Assembly (NCBI GenBank): GCA_030710605.1
Contig: CP092865.1
Coordinates: 142,194,682-142,258,681, forward strand
Reading direction: 5' to 3'
DNA from: Cordylochernes scorpioides
Taxonomy: Eukaryota; Arthropoda; Arachnida; Pseudoscorpiones; Chernetidae
DNA length: 64,000 bases
Below, one piece after another: positions 1 to 10,585 of the stretch. The first letter of the stretch is position 1. The number at the start of each line of letters is the position of its first letter. The notes under the pieces are model-generated. The model searched no databases and was not told the origin of the DNA. It was given only the letters and a program-made list of their open reading frames with translations. A program made the translations under genes and the position numbers.

Positions 1-2
1 GC

Positions 3-419
3 ATTAATCCATTTTATACCAGTGACCTAACAATAGCCTATCCCCCCATAGAAGAAGCTAGGAAAACCGCCAATGATAATACAAAAAAACTACATCTTAA
101 ATTAGTCAAAAGATATAATGAATCCCATAAAACGCCCAATTTAAAAATAGGAGATAAGGTACTGTATAAGATCCCTTACCAATCAGGCCAAGGTAAACTT
201 ATGCCAGCTTTTTACCCAGAACCTTATACGATAATTGCCATACCTTCCCCCCTAACAATAGAAATAGATAAGCCATGTCAACCCGAAAATAAACGTACAA
301 CAATAGTTAATATTTCTAAAATAAGACTCTGGGAACCAGTATTTGAAGATACCGAGGAAAACCTACACACAATTTTTCCATTTCAAGAAGAGGACCTGGA
401 ACAATGCTTGGGCACTTAG
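3..419 (+). CDS. Integrase C-terminus of an LTR retroelement (Gypsy-A), partial
   Basis: The frame is open from the left edge and ends at a stop at 417-419, so only about 138 C-terminal codons are present. The first methionine, at 201, is internal and not a real start. The residues fit the tail of a gypsy-type integrase: a basic helical stretch (ARKTANDNTKKLHLKLVKRY), then KIGDKVLYK, the usual start of the small beta-barrel after the catalytic core, then a GKL..FY.EPYTI segment. A polypurine tract and LTR-like start follow about 420 bases downstream, as expected for the end of pol. The catalytic core lies outside the window. Family placement (gypsy rather than BEL) is inferred from the barrel motif. 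Confidence 0.7.
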   Translation: MNPFYTSDLTIAYPPIEEARKTANDNTKKLHLKLVKRYNESHKTPNLKIGDKVLYKIPYQSGQGKLMPAFYPEPYTIIAIPSPLTIEIDKPCQPENKRTTIVNISKIRLWEPVFEDTEENLHTIFPFQEEDLEQCLGT

Positions 420-1065
420 CTTAACAGGCAAGTTTTTCCACTACAAACCCTAAATTTTGCATACTTCCATTCAGCAATAAAAGTTGCTATTGAATGGGAT
501 TATACCTATGTGTATAAGGGTATGTAAACATGTAGTGCTTGATATTTAGAAATTTTTCCCCAGTTGTCTGCATTATGTTAGTTAGGTTTTGTAAGGCCAC
601 CTTTTCCTGTGAATTCCCCACCTAACAGGCCTTGGTCGCCTTTTGCCTTTAACAATATAGTTTTCTTGTGTAAATACAATTACTTGTGTAATATAATTTT
701 TGCATTTTTTTTTCTTTTTTCTTTTTCTTCTCTCTTTTTCCCCTTCGAAATGTATCTCATCCTTTACCTTCCATCCCCTCCCAACCTCCGTTGAGGAAGA
801 AAATTTAATACAAATTTTTCTTTTTTTTTGTGGGGGGTAGTGATACATTTTGAATGATAGAATGTAAATTTTATTTTATTTTATATATATTTTTTTTTAC
901 TAAAGATTTAATTAAATGGTGTATGTAAATTTTTGTTTTGTTTAAAAAAGATTTGAAAAAAAAAATAAAGACGATGATTATTGAGGTGGAGACAGCCACA
1001 AACGACTGCTTAATTGTCATTCCCACACATTGAACTTTGGAAAAATTACAATACGACATATATAT
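420..1065 (+). repeat. Gypsy-A 3' untranslated region, polypurine tract and start of 3' LTR
   Basis: After the integrase stop there is about 400 bp of non-coding DNA with a pyrimidine-rich run near 690-740. TGTGGGGGGTAG then lies at 829-840, and TGATACATTT follows directly at 841. A G-rich tract abutting a TG start is the normal layout of a polypurine tract and 3' LTR. The LTR end is not visible because the matching 5' LTR is left of the window. Confidence 0.55.
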
Positions 1066-1582
1066 ATATATATTTAAAAAAAGATGCATATATTGGATTT
1101 CTAATTATTTTATTGTTCCAATATTTCGAGGGGAAACTCGCCTCTCTTTATCGAGGATGTTTGTGTTTTTCACTAGAACATGCGTGCACGCGTACACCAC
1201 TCTCGCTCTACAAGGCCAATGAAAGAATTGTATCTTTGATTTAACTATTGTATTCAGTATATATACAGCAAATAATTATATTTAATATTATAGATTATTA
1301 TTTTATCTATGAAAGTATATAAATATCTCTATCTTTCATAGTTAAAATAATAATCTATAATATTAAATATATTTATTTGCTGTATATATATACTGAATAC
1401 AATAGTTAAATCAAAGATACAATTCTTTCATTGGCCTTGTAGAACGAGAGTGGTGTACGCGTGCGCGCATGTTCTAGTGAAAAACACAAACATCCTCGAT
1501 AAAGAGAGGCGAGTTGCCCCTCGAAATATTGGAACAATAAAATAATTAGAAATCCAATATATGCATCTTTTTAAAATATAAT
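1066..1582. repeat. Near-perfect inverted repeat, about 250-bp arms, 17-bp loop
   Basis: The left arm (about 1066-1315) reads as the reverse complement of the right arm (about 1333-1582), with only scattered single-base differences. The loop is 1316-1332. Each arm holds AT-rich DNA plus a GC-richer patch (CGAGGGG, ATGCG.GC.CGCGTACACC). Together they could form a long hairpin. No transposase ORF lies inside. It is downstream of a likely LTR start, so it may be part of that LTR or a separate foldback/MITE-type insertion. Confidence 0.85.
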
Positions 1583-2109
1583 TTTAATTATGGATTGCCA
1601 AATCTTCAAAATATATATATACTGAAATAAAATCTAAACATTATTTTCCCATAACAAATTAATTAAATAATTCATGAGAATTATTTAAATCAATATATTC
1701 TAATTTGGAAAAGAATTAATTTAACAATTTTCAGGAATTATAAAACCAATTTGTAAATTGACTTGAAATTAGTTAATAAATAATTCAGAAGAATTATTTA
1801 AAGTTACTCTTACTATTAAAAAAATTTCTTTGTTAATCCTAGGCCAACATAAAATTTTACAGAAAAAAAATGGCATGCATAAGAAAGATTGAATGGTGCA
1901 ATTGAATGTTCCTCCGGCCATTAAAGGTTCTTCCCAGGATGTAGGATGAATTATTTTCCCTTTACACTCCTTCAAGCCTCAGGATAAATCAGCATAATGT
2001 GCCAGTGGTCTGCAGGATCCAGTCAAAGGGTATTCTGCACATCCAACATTTTGTCGAGAACCTTGTTTCCTCAGATTCACCCTTATAATGTTGATTGTTG
2101 GGTCAGAGT
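1583..2109. other. AT-rich stretch without a recognisable gene
   Basis: This stretch contains repeated short AATTATTTAAA-type motifs and several chance frames under 70 codons with no recognisable protein similarity. I see no RNA gene or mobile-element terminus in it. Confidence 0.5.
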
Positions 2110-2650
2110 CCAAAATTGACCCAATAATTACATATTAAACTGGGTTTAATGAAGAACTTTGTCAAGGCAATGGATCGAAATGCCAGTGGATTTGCCTACC
2201 TAAAAAAAAATGTTCTAGCATAAGTGATGTGAAAATTAAAGAAGGCATTTTCGTTGGACCTCAGATTCGAGAATTGCTGGAGGATGGAACATTTTCAAAA
2301 TAGTTTTAATGAAGTTGAAGCAGCAGCATGAAATTCCTTTAGAAACGTTTGCAAGAACTTCTTGGAAGTGTCAAGGTTGAAAATTACCGAGACATAGTTA
2401 ATGATCTGTTGCTTTCCTTCAAGGCACTGGGATGTAACATGTCTTTCAAGAGCCATTTCCTGCATTCACATCTGGATTCCTTTCCAGACAATCTTGGTGC
2501 AATAAGCGATTAGCATGGTGAGAGGTTTCATGAAGATATATCAAGCATGGAGAAGCGGTACAAGGTAAATGGAGTCCCGGTATGCTTGCTAACTACTGCT
2601 GGACACTCAAGAGGGATGTACCACAAGCAAGTATAGAAGAAAATCCACTG
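2110..2650 (+). pseudogene. Decayed copy of a widespread arthropod orphan ORF
   Basis: The translation gives an ordered series of segments that I recognise as a protein common in arthropod genomes and usually annotated 'uncharacterized': LHIKLGLMKNFVKAMDRN, then VKIKEGIFVGPQIRELLEDG, then NYRDIVNDLLLSFKALGCNM, then KSHFLHSHLDSFPDNLGAIS, then HGERFHEDISSMEKRY, then MLANYCWTLKRDVPQA. The segments are in the expected order but broken by stop codons (for example TAG after FSK and after AISD) and by frame changes. No intact frame remains, so it is a relic. The family function is not known to me. Its many copies suggest a transposon origin, which is inference. Confidence 0.6.
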
Positions 2651-3167
2651 TCACTACTTTTCAATAAAATATATTTCGTTCATATATGCCTATATATTAA
2701 CAATATTTCCAAATTTCAAGTAGGTGTATCTCAAAAATCTTGCATGATAGAAAAAACTAATTGTATATTTGGAATCAGCACAAAGAGTTAAATTTAGATA
2801 AAATGCTGTTTCTTTTGGGACAAAAAAAAATATTTTTTGATAAACCAGTGTAATGTAATAAGGTTTATGCAAAAATGCTTTCATAATATTTTTTGCTGTA
2901 TTTATCCCAATACCAAAAAAAAAAAGGCTGTCACGCAAAAACCATGGGTAATGGAAAATTTATGATTAGATTTTTGAGTTCAGCATGAAAAGTCATACTA
3001 GAAACACCATTAGGTTCTCTTGGGCAAAAATGTTGTTGACCAGTGTTATTATCAACATTCTTCCCCCCTACAGCAGACATCCTTTCATTCCATTTAAATT
3101 TATTTAGGCCACCAGCTATTTACAACTAATTATATTAGATTTGTCTTCCGCATACTCCAACATGTAG
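2651..3167. other. AT-rich stretch, no gene seen
   Basis: This stretch lies between the orphan-ORF relic and Gypsy-B. It has poly-A runs near 2820 and 2920 and frames of at most about 80 codons that match nothing I recognise. No terminal repeats were found. Confidence 0.45.
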
Positions 3168-3293
3168 AGGATTGCCAAGAATCATCTACTTCTCCTAGTG
3201 TGTGAACCCGCAGTGGTAGAACAGTAAGAAAACCTTTCCGTAATAGAGACTAGGAGAACTGCAATCCTTTTTTATTTTTGTTTAAAGGAAACA

Positions 3294-3449
3294 TGTTATG
3301 ATTGAACTGACAAGTTGATCTGGCAACACGGCAGACTCGATTGGTAAACAGTCATATATATAGAACATGGATATAAAAACAATAAATAAGAACTTAGTTC
3401 AATTGCATTCTATGTGATCAAAGAGGCACAAAGAACAACATAAACAACA
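3294..3449 (+). repeat. Gypsy-B left LTR
   Basis: About 156 bp running from TGTTATGATT to ATAAACAACA. It is followed directly by TGGTGGCAGCGG, a plausible primer binding site, and it matches 5061-5226 with several substitutions and small indels. Confidence 0.75.
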
Positions 3450-3529
3450 TGGTGGCAGCGGAAAAGTAAGTACTTTTTCAAATAAATATATTATTGACAA
3501 ATATTAGTAAAAAAAAAAAAGAAAACATG

Positions 3530-3720
3530 GACTTTGTTAGGCCTAGCGAACTCGCCATGCACAGTAATGTAGCAGAAAATTAGCGAAGGTTCAAACAGCG
3601 ATTAATGCTTTATCTTGAAGCAACAGAAAAAGCCACAAAGCCTGATAAACTGAATCAGTGCACATGTTGCTGGTTACCACAGATGAAAAAATAGAGACTA
3701 CAAAAGGAAACTCATGGGGA
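3530..3720 (+). pseudogene. Gypsy-B gag N-terminal remnant
   Basis: A short translatable segment contains the hallmark start of many arthropod gypsy Gag proteins: residues resembling ELAMHSNVAENWRRFKQRL followed by a helical YLEATEKA segment and a Cys-rich patch. In-frame stops and frame changes break it, and it passes into integrase-like sequence without capsid, zinc knuckle, protease or RT. It is non-functional and is best explained by an internal deletion of the element. Confidence 0.55.
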
Positions 3721-3722
3721 CC

Positions 3723-4998
3723 ACACCTTGATACAACTAATAGAGTATGCGAAGAATGGATGGCCGAAATATAAAACTAAGGTCTGTAATGAAGCAAAAC
3801 CCTACTGGCAATTTCAAGATGAAATTCATGTGAGTGATGAATTGTTTACAAAGGAAATTGCATCATCGTGCCATCGACTCTTCGAAAAGAAATCCTGCAG
3901 GTTGTTCATTCATCACACCAGGGCACAGCAGCTACCGAAGAAAAAGTAAGATCAGCATTTTACTGGCGCGGCATGATAACACAAGTAGAAAGTGAAGTGG
4001 AAAAGTGCAGAACATGTCAGGAATATTCAAGAAAGATTCCTGAGTAGTCAAGAATAGCTCATGAAATCCCTGAATTTCCATGGGAAAAAATTGCAGTAGA
4101 TTTCATGGAGGTGAGTGGAACCAGTTCCATCTTGGTGGTCGATTACCACTCAAAGTTTGTTGAAATCCAGAAATTATCAAGCAAAAGAGAAACCGAAACC
4201 ATCATGCAGTTGAAAACCATTTCCAGGACTCATGGAATTCCAAGAAATCTAGTTTCGGATAATGGACCCCCCTTTTAACTCTACTGGATTCAAAAATTTT
4301 GCTCAGAAATATGAATTCAAACACCAAACCTCCAGTCCAAATATCCAAGATCTAATGGACAAATTGAGAGGACAATTCAAACCATCAAAGGACTGATAAT
4401 TAAAGCTGTGAAGTCAGGAAGAGATCCCAATCTGGCTTTGATGGAGTTCAACAACACACCTAAGTATGACTTGCCATCTCCGACCCAAATGCTTATGGGA
4501 AGATCTGTGAGAACTCTTTCGACATACACCCGACAACAGTTGAAACCACTGTTTGACACAACAAAGAATTACCAAAAATTGAGAGACCATCAACAAAAGT
4601 ATGCAGGAAGTCCAAAGAGAATTTTGAGACCTTTGGAAGTAGGAGACAACATCATGTTGCAGGAAAGGCATAGAAAATGGGTTCCGGCAACAGTGACCGC
4701 AAAGCATTAAACTCCACGTCATATATGGTGAAAACACCAAGTGGGTCTGAATACCGCAGGAACAGGTCTCACCTTAGACTGAGAAAGTTCAGTGCAGAAG
4801 ATTCTGCCCCAACAATTCAAAGTCCAAGCATTCCTGGATTTCAAGCAGGGACAGCCATGGATGACAACATACAAGATCATGGAAGACTCACTTCCGAAAA
4901 CAGAAGAGCATGTAATCCAAGGGAGGACGTTGCAAGAAAGGTGAAGAATCATCTACTACTCCTAGTGTGCGAACCCACAATGGTAGAACAGTAAGAAA
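3723..4998 (+). pseudogene. Gypsy-B integrase, frameshifted remnant
   Basis: Reading across frames recovers the integrase in order. There is a zinc-binding region near 3890-4020 (H...H, then KCRTCQEYS). The DDE core follows (PWEKIAVDFMEV about 4079; VSDNGPPF about 4253; PKYPRSNGQIERT about 4340). A C-terminal region follows (LEVGDNIMLQERHRKW, then YMVKTPSGSEYRRNRSHLR). Stops (for example at 4046 and after GPPF) and frame changes at about 3950, 4270 and 4710 break it. This enzyme inserts retroelement cDNA into chromosomes. Here it is dead, but it identifies the element as Ty3/gypsy. An intact part runs 4408-4710. Confidence 0.75.
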
Positions 4999-5060
4999 AC
5001 CTTTACGTTATAGAGACTAGGAGAACTGCAATCTTTTTTTATTTTTGTTTAAAGGAAACA

Positions 5061-5226
5061 TGTTATGATTGAACTGACAAGTTGATCTGTCAACACGGCA
5101 TGTTCGATTGGTAAACATTCTTATATATATAGAACAAGGATATAAAAACATAAGTTAATAAATAAAGAACTAAGTTCAGTTGCATTCTGCGTGATCAAAG
5201 AGGCACAAAGAACAACATAAACAACA
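5061..5226 (+). repeat. Gypsy-B right LTR
   Basis: About 166 bp, TGTTATGATT to AACAACA. It is preceded by the purine tract AAAGGAAACA, which sits where the plus-strand primer of a retroelement belongs. It carries about 10 bp more than the left LTR. Confidence 0.75.
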
Positions 5227-5899
5227 GATATATTAACTGTAGGTTTGCCAGCGTAGGGTCACTTCCCTTTACACCTTGAAGCTAAAATTAAAAACAACCA
5301 AAGACTGTTTTTTATCCGCTCGTTTATTTTTAAAGAATGTTTTAGAACAAAAGCAAAAAGTTGAATAAAATCAATATTAATTGGTTCCCTCGGTAATTGG
5401 AAGTTAAAGGAATAGTATCTTCGCCTTGGAATTGTATCATTATTCTTGTCTCAAATAAATTGCCGTGTCATCCTGAGATAATCTTACTTTTGATAAATAA
5501 TATTTAAGATTTTATTATATATATATTATATTATATTATATTTATATTACACGTTATTTGTTTTCTTGGCCGACTGTTTTACATATGGTGTTATCTTAAA
5601 ATTGCTTGTTTTGAATATTTTTTTAGATTGAGATTATTAGCTAGTATGTAAAAAAAATTAACTCTGTTGAAATTTAATTTTGTATTTATATATAAATAAA
5701 ATTAACTCTGTTGATTTTTTTGTATTTAATCGATAACAGCGAAGTTACGCATGTTAATGTTAGGGAAAAATATTTTGATGTTAAGCAAAACCTGCTCCAT
5801 CTCGTTTTACATAAATGTTGAAAATTTGGTTGAAATTGATGCATTGTAACGAAAGTTTTTAGTGATGTACACTTATGAAATTTGCATTTTATTAATATA
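5227..5899. repeat. AT-rich spacer with a Helitron-related fragment (about 5340-5510)
   Basis: 5340-5510 matches the interior of Helitron-1 (17810-18035) and, reversed, Helitron-2 (46000-46190). Shared words include TTCTTGTCTCAAATAAATT and GTGTCATCCTGA. Neither Helitron terminus is visible here, so it is a fragment. The rest is AT-rich and holds no gene that I can see. Confidence 0.55.
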
Positions 5900-6546
5900 G
5901 ATAATATTATAATAAATTTCCTTTTTTCTAATAAATAAGCTGCTATTTTGTTTTAATATTTTCAAATAATATTCGTCAATTAAAATAATATTTTTTGAAT
6001 AATAACTTTTAATTATAATTTTTAATTTTTATTTTTTTTTTAATTTCAATTTGGAGTATTATAGAATTTTAAAATTTTTTTTTACTCTGTTAAAATAATT
6101 TTTGGCGCATTTTTCGAGGAAGGCGATAAAAAAAAAATCAGTCTTGGAGAGAAATAGGAGAGTCAAGCTCGTGAGAAAAAAAATGTAGTTCTACAAGATT
6201 TTAGTGGAAGGAATTTTCCAGCCATCCAACTGAAGCACTAAGTTGAGTAACTTTCAATAATATATTTTTTTAAATGTTATATTCATGTATATTCTCCCAA
6301 TCTATCCTCATTGCCCGTTTTATTTATTTTTATTTCTTATCTTTGTGTGACCGTTTCAAGAGATAAATAGAATATTGTAGTCTTAATCAAAACTTATAGT
6401 TGTCAATTATTTTTTTAACGCCAGTGCGTGCAGGATATATGCAAATTATATTATTTCATATAGCAGGATGTATATTTTGTGAAGTCCCTGAGAACGAAAG
6501 AGCATTCATGGATTTCGGGACGAAAGCGTCAGAAGTCACCTCATCA
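5900..6546 (+). repeat. Left direct terminal repeat of unit 1
   Basis: This block recurs at 19188-20060 in the same orientation and at about 46552-47258 reversed. Shared landmarks are AATAAATTTCCTTTTTT, the AGATTTTAGTGGAAGG region, CCCAGTGCGTGCAGG-like text, and an end at TCACCTCATCA. It does not start with TG or end with CA, so it is not a typical LTR. The frame at 6400-6660 has no recognisable similarity and I do not call it a gene. Confidence 0.75.
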
Positions 6547-6899
6547 ATGACGCCTTCAACGTGGGCCGACAAATTCCAAATCAGGCCACAAAAAGTTCAC
6601 GGTAAAATAACACCCTGCTGTTTAAAACATGTAACTTGTAAAATCCTGTCTAAAGCATAAACTAATAGATAATGTGTGCTAGTTGGAGGCTACGGAAAAT
6701 CCAAGAATGGAAAAGACCACGAGGCGGCCAACCATGTGGAGAAAGGATCCCGCCATTCTTGAGGTAAGATTTGGTAGATTTATGGGAATACTTTCTTTTT
6801 GTTTATTGATTCACGAAATATGATTAATATTAGATAAACAAGCTATTTTTAATTAAGCCAAACAATATGCTAGAAGGCCGCAATTGTCTACTTACATTT

Positions 6900-7076
6900 T
6901 GTAGTATTTTAAATAATTACAACTCTCTTTAAAGCAACAAAAGAATTATTTATTGCATTTAGCAAGACAAGAAAAGAAAAAAAAACAAACACTGGAAAGC
7001 CAAACCAAAAACTTACCGGTTAGTTCCTATTCCCAATCTAGCTTTCACACAGAGTATTGAAAAATAAAATACGACA
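6900..7076 (-). repeat. Copia-A 3' LTR
   Basis: 177 bp with TG...CA ends. In the minus orientation it is preceded by the purine tract ACAGGGGAGGGAT. It differs from the other LTR by an A-run length and a few substitutions. Confidence 0.9.
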
Positions 7077-7416
7077 ATCCCTCCCCTGTGTGGAAGCTTC
7101 TATCAAAGAAGTCCGAGAGAGTTTATACAGTTTTTAAGTTTCTCCTTGGGAAGACTCTTTGTTAATAGGTCCGCTTCCATTTCGTCACTCCTAACAAATT
7201 CAAGGTCGATTGTTCCTTCTTCCACAGCATCTTTTATAAAATACAATTTTCGGTTTATATGTTTCGTCCGGGAAGTTATTTTTCAGATTTAATCCACTTG
7301 ATAGCAGATTGACTATCTGTTTTAAGCGTTGTAGGAAAGTTCACATCCTTACATAGTTCTTCTAAAAGTCCTTTAATCCATTTTACTTCGCAGATCCCTT
7401 CGCATATCGAAATCAG

Positions 7417-7785
7417 TTAGGCTTTGCATGTAGACAGAGCCACCAAACTTTGTTTCTTGCTTCTCCAACTGATCAGGTTGTTTCCCAGTTTAACTGTGTA
7501 ACCGGAATAGGACTTTGCGTCACTTGTTGAAAACCAGCTTGCATCTGTGCTGACAAGAATGCTATTTTTTGATGGCTTGTATCTTAACATTTTATCTCTG
7601 GTGCCCTCCAGGTATCCATATATCCTCTTAACTTCTGTTAAATGTACTTCTCTTGCATCATTGCAAAATCGGGATAAATTGCTCACATTAATAGAAATAT
7701 CTGGACGAGTTCCGGTTGCCAAATACATCAGGATCCGATCATCTCTTGATACAATGTCCTGTCTACTGGTTTGGAGTCTTGACAT
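7417..7785 (-). pseudogene. Copia-A RNase H / end of pol
   Basis: It encodes the tail of the copia polyprotein, the RNase H that degrades RNA in RNA:DNA hybrids during reverse transcription. Visible motifs are LMYLATGTRPDI (the RT-RNase H connection typical of copia), VSTDASWFSTSDAKSYSGY (the first catalytic Asp region), and ISWRSKKQSLVALST, normally followed by EAEY, here ending CKA and then a stop. It overlaps the RT frame by about 57 bp in another frame, so one frameshift near 7740 separates them. The C-terminal third continues only as broken sequence to about 7090. It is a dead remnant. Confidence 0.8.
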
Positions 7786-8831
7786 TCATCAAAACTTTGG
7801 TCTCGATTTCCCAGAGTTTGTACAATGTTACATTCTTCGAGTGCAAATTTCTTCAAGATTTTATCGATATAATGGGCTTGTGATAGATCAAAACCGTATT
7901 CTGTTTTCTTTATCTCTATACCAATGAAAGGTTCATTCTCCCCCTTTTCTTTTAAAGCAACAAATCTTACTATCTCTGATGCTAGTTTATCATTAAAGGT
8001 TTTATCCGTTCCGGCTATTATTAGATCATCCACGTATAAACCCAATATTCCATATTCCTTTCCTTTTCTAAAAGTGTACACACATGGATCATATTGCGAT
8101 CTTTCCATTCCCAGTTGTATCAGTATCTCGTTGATCTTTTTATTCCAACAATGTCCCGATTGTGGAAGTCCATATATACTTTTTAACAATTTGCAAACTT
8201 TGTCTTCTTCACCTTTTTCAACAAATCCTTCTGGCTGTTTCATAAAAATAGTTTCCTTCAATTCTCTGTAAAGGTAGGCGGTCTTCACATCATATGATGT
8301 TATAACTAAATTCAACTGAGCTGTTAGGGCTACAATTGCACGAAGACTTTCTTTTCTGATCACTGGTGAAAAATATTCCTCATATTCTACGCCATATTTT
8401 TGATTACAACCAATAGCAACTAATCTAGCTTTTCTTCTATAAACACCCTCACCAGGCGTACTCTTTATGCTAAAGATCCATTTGCAGTTTATGATCTTCA
8501 TATTCTTTTCTCTTTGAACGAGAGTCCATACCTTATGCTTGTTAATAGAGTAAAGTTCTTCTTTCATTGCTTCGAGCCATTCATATTTATTCTCGCAGTT
8601 AATCGCCTCCTTATAATTTTCGGGAATACGTTCTTCTGGTTCTAATATAAAATTCATGTTATTTCTTTCTTTTATTCTTTGCGAACGTCGAACGCCTTGT
8701 TCAAGCAATTTCATTTCTTCTTCTTTCAGTTTTGCTCTGTGTTTTTTCTCTAAAACTTCTTGTGTATCTTCCTTTTTGCGACCTGACCTTACAATTCTTT
8801 CCTCGTTAGGTTCGTCTAGCGTGGGAATCAT
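7728..8831 (-). pseudogene. Copia-A reverse transcriptase
   Basis: A 367-codon frame with the copia RT (RVT_2-type) domain: EAINCENKYEWLEAMKEEL and INCKWIFSIK lead in. ARLVAIGCNQKYGVEYEEYF, SYDVKTAYLYREL, MKQPEGF, SIYGLPQSGHCWN and the catalytic LYVDDLIIAG follow. The frame stays open upstream to about 8949, so the methionine at 8831 is internal. A change of LKQ to LPQ and Ala-rich substitutions are visible. The catalytic YVDD is intact, but frameshifts on both sides isolate this domain. It would act in cytoplasmic virus-like particles. Confidence 0.85.
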
Positions 8832-9142
8832 TTCTTCATTTAGTTCTGAGGTTTCTGGACGCGTCCAAAGGTCGATTTCATTATCATTTTCCTCTTCCTT
8901 TTTATATGCAAAATGGTTGTAATTTGTGTCTTCTTGAAGATTTTTTGCTTAATCAATTCCTTTCTCATTTTCGACAAATTTTACTGATCTTACTTCTTCT
9001 ATTTTCTTAGTGATTATGTCATACACTCGATAAGCCTTTCTTTTCAGAGAATAGCCTACAAAAATACCTTTTTGACTTTTAGGCATAAATTTACTTCTAT
9101 GTTGTTGTTTAATGGGCCAAAACGCCAAACAACCGAATATTC

Positions 9143-9922
9143 TTAAATGTCAAATGGAGGGTTTTCTTCCTTTCCATTTCTCCATTGGTGTATCAAGCTT
9201 GATTGACCTATGTGGAGTACAGTTTTTGATATATGATGCAGTAGCGACTGCCTCCGCCCAGAAAGCATGGGTAATCCTGAATCAAACAATAATGTCCTTG
9301 CTGTTTCAATTAGGGTTCGGTTTACTCTCTCCGCAACTCCGTTACTTTGTGGCGAGTAGGTGGTGGAGAGTTGGTGGTGTATTCCATTTTTAATTAAGAA
9401 ATTCTTGAATCTGTGATTAGTGAACTCTGTGCCATTATCAGTTCGCACATCCTTCATTTTCAGGTTTAGCTCATTTTCCACTCTTGCCTTAAATTCTTCA
9501 AACTTCCCCAAAGTTTCATCTTTGTTTTTCAGAAAGTAGATAAAGGTTCTTCGGCTGAAGTCATCAACCAGAACAAAAAAGTATTTTGATCCACCTAGAG
9601 ATTGGTATGGCATTGGACCACACAAATTCATATGCACCAATTCAAGGGGTTTGGTTTTACAGTTGGTGGTAACGGGATGGTAAGGTTGTCGAGTCAATTT
9701 CCCCATTATACAAGCTTCACATTCCGGCAAGTTCTTAAATTTAACATTAAACCCCAATACCACATTCTGTTGAATTATCTCTTTCATGTACGCTTCGTTC
9801 AAATGATTCAGTCTTCTATGCCACAAGCTGATATTGTCATTTGAGAAATCATCTTTTGTGGTCATGACATTCTCCGTCTTTTCCGAGTATTCATCTCTGG
9901 ACCTTGTTTCCATTACATACAT
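9143..9922 (-). pseudogene. Copia-A integrase
   Basis: A 259-codon frame with the zinc-binding HHCC segment (LWHRRLNHL...CEACIMGKLTRQPY), then the integrase core with the three acidic positions in VHMNLCGPM (first position altered, Asp to Asn), VRTDNGTEF and NGVAERVNRT. The first catalytic Asp therefore looks lost. After LLFDSGLPM the frame runs into missense sequence, so the C-terminal part is frameshifted. Copia integrase cuts target DNA and joins retroelement ends. This copy is probably inactive. Confidence 0.82.
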
Positions 9923-10180
9923 CCTATCCTAGATTTGAGCCTCTGCAATTAAATCATCCTGTTCATTGTAAATCTTTGCTCCATCTATATTGAAAATTAC
10001 AGTATTTCCTTTGTTAGTTAATTTGTATATTGATAGAAGATTAGACCTTAAGTTAGGTAATGCAGAACTCCTTTAATTTGAACATTCTCAATTCCGTTTT
10101 CGGTACAAGTAGAAACCTTGATATCACCTTTAGCTGTAGCATGTGTAACTTTACCTTCTTCTGCCAAATTTATCTCACTT

Positions 10181-10585
10181 TCATAAGGCCATTACATTTT
10201 CTATCCAGTCCAAGTGTGGAGATAAGTGCGTAGTACACCCTGAGTCAAGACACCAGGTTTGTATCTGACTATAATTATTTGAGGAGTTTTCAAAAACTCG
10301 ATCTGTGCTGGTATTGAAAGTTTGTTCCGCAGGCTTGCTTGAGACGGTATTCGCATTATTTCTGAAATTTTGTTTGTTATAGTTCGTATTTGAATTTGCA
10401 TTTCTTCTCCCATGTTGTTCTTGAGTTCGCTTATTTTTGAACCAGCAATCTTTAGCTAAATGTCCTTTTTTATGGCAAACAAAACACTCCTTTTGTCGAT
10501 TCTGTTGATAGTAATTTCTTCTGTCTTTACTTCTGAAAGCCTGTTCATTTTCATCAGAATGACTCCCATTCAACTTAGAATTCAT
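10181..10585 (-). pseudogene. Copia-A Gag zinc knuckle and protease start
   Basis: It continues the Gag frame after a single in-frame TGA at 10586-10588. It contains one CCHC zinc knuckle, CFVCHKKGHLAKDC (C-x2-C-x4-H-x4-C), that binds element RNA, a basic Asn-rich linker, and the aspartic-protease active site TWCLDSGCTTHLSP (Asp-Ser-Gly). The frame then stops at 10181 where protease should continue, and remnants carry on in other frames towards 9922. The single stop and the shift mark decay after insertion. Confidence 0.8.

Larger units (their letters stand above)
3168..5226 (+). mobile_element. Gypsy-B: internally deleted Ty3/gypsy element with tandem LTR arrangement
   Basis: Two related LTRs (3294-3449 and 5061-5226, TGTTATGATT...AAACAACA) enclose a short interior. 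A PBS-like TGGTGGCAGC starts at 3450. The interior has a gag N-terminus near 3530-3720 followed directly by an integrase-type frame, so protease, RT and RNase H are deleted. The sequence just before the right LTR (about 4942-5060) also occurs before the left LTR (about 3172-3293). The left LTR therefore carries a pol tail of its own, as in a tandem or recombined pair. No matching target duplication is visible at the outer ends. Confidence 0.75.

Noticed and set aside
5900-6546. Unit 1 terminal repeats as ordinary LTRs
   Set aside because: No TG...CA ends, no adjoining primer site or purine tract, and no gag-pol between them apart from the separate Copia-A insertion.
6400-6660. Possible gene shared by 6400-6660 and 19914-20153
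   Set aside because: The two frames are similar only because they lie in the direct terminal repeats. They diverge in frame at the end and match no family I know.
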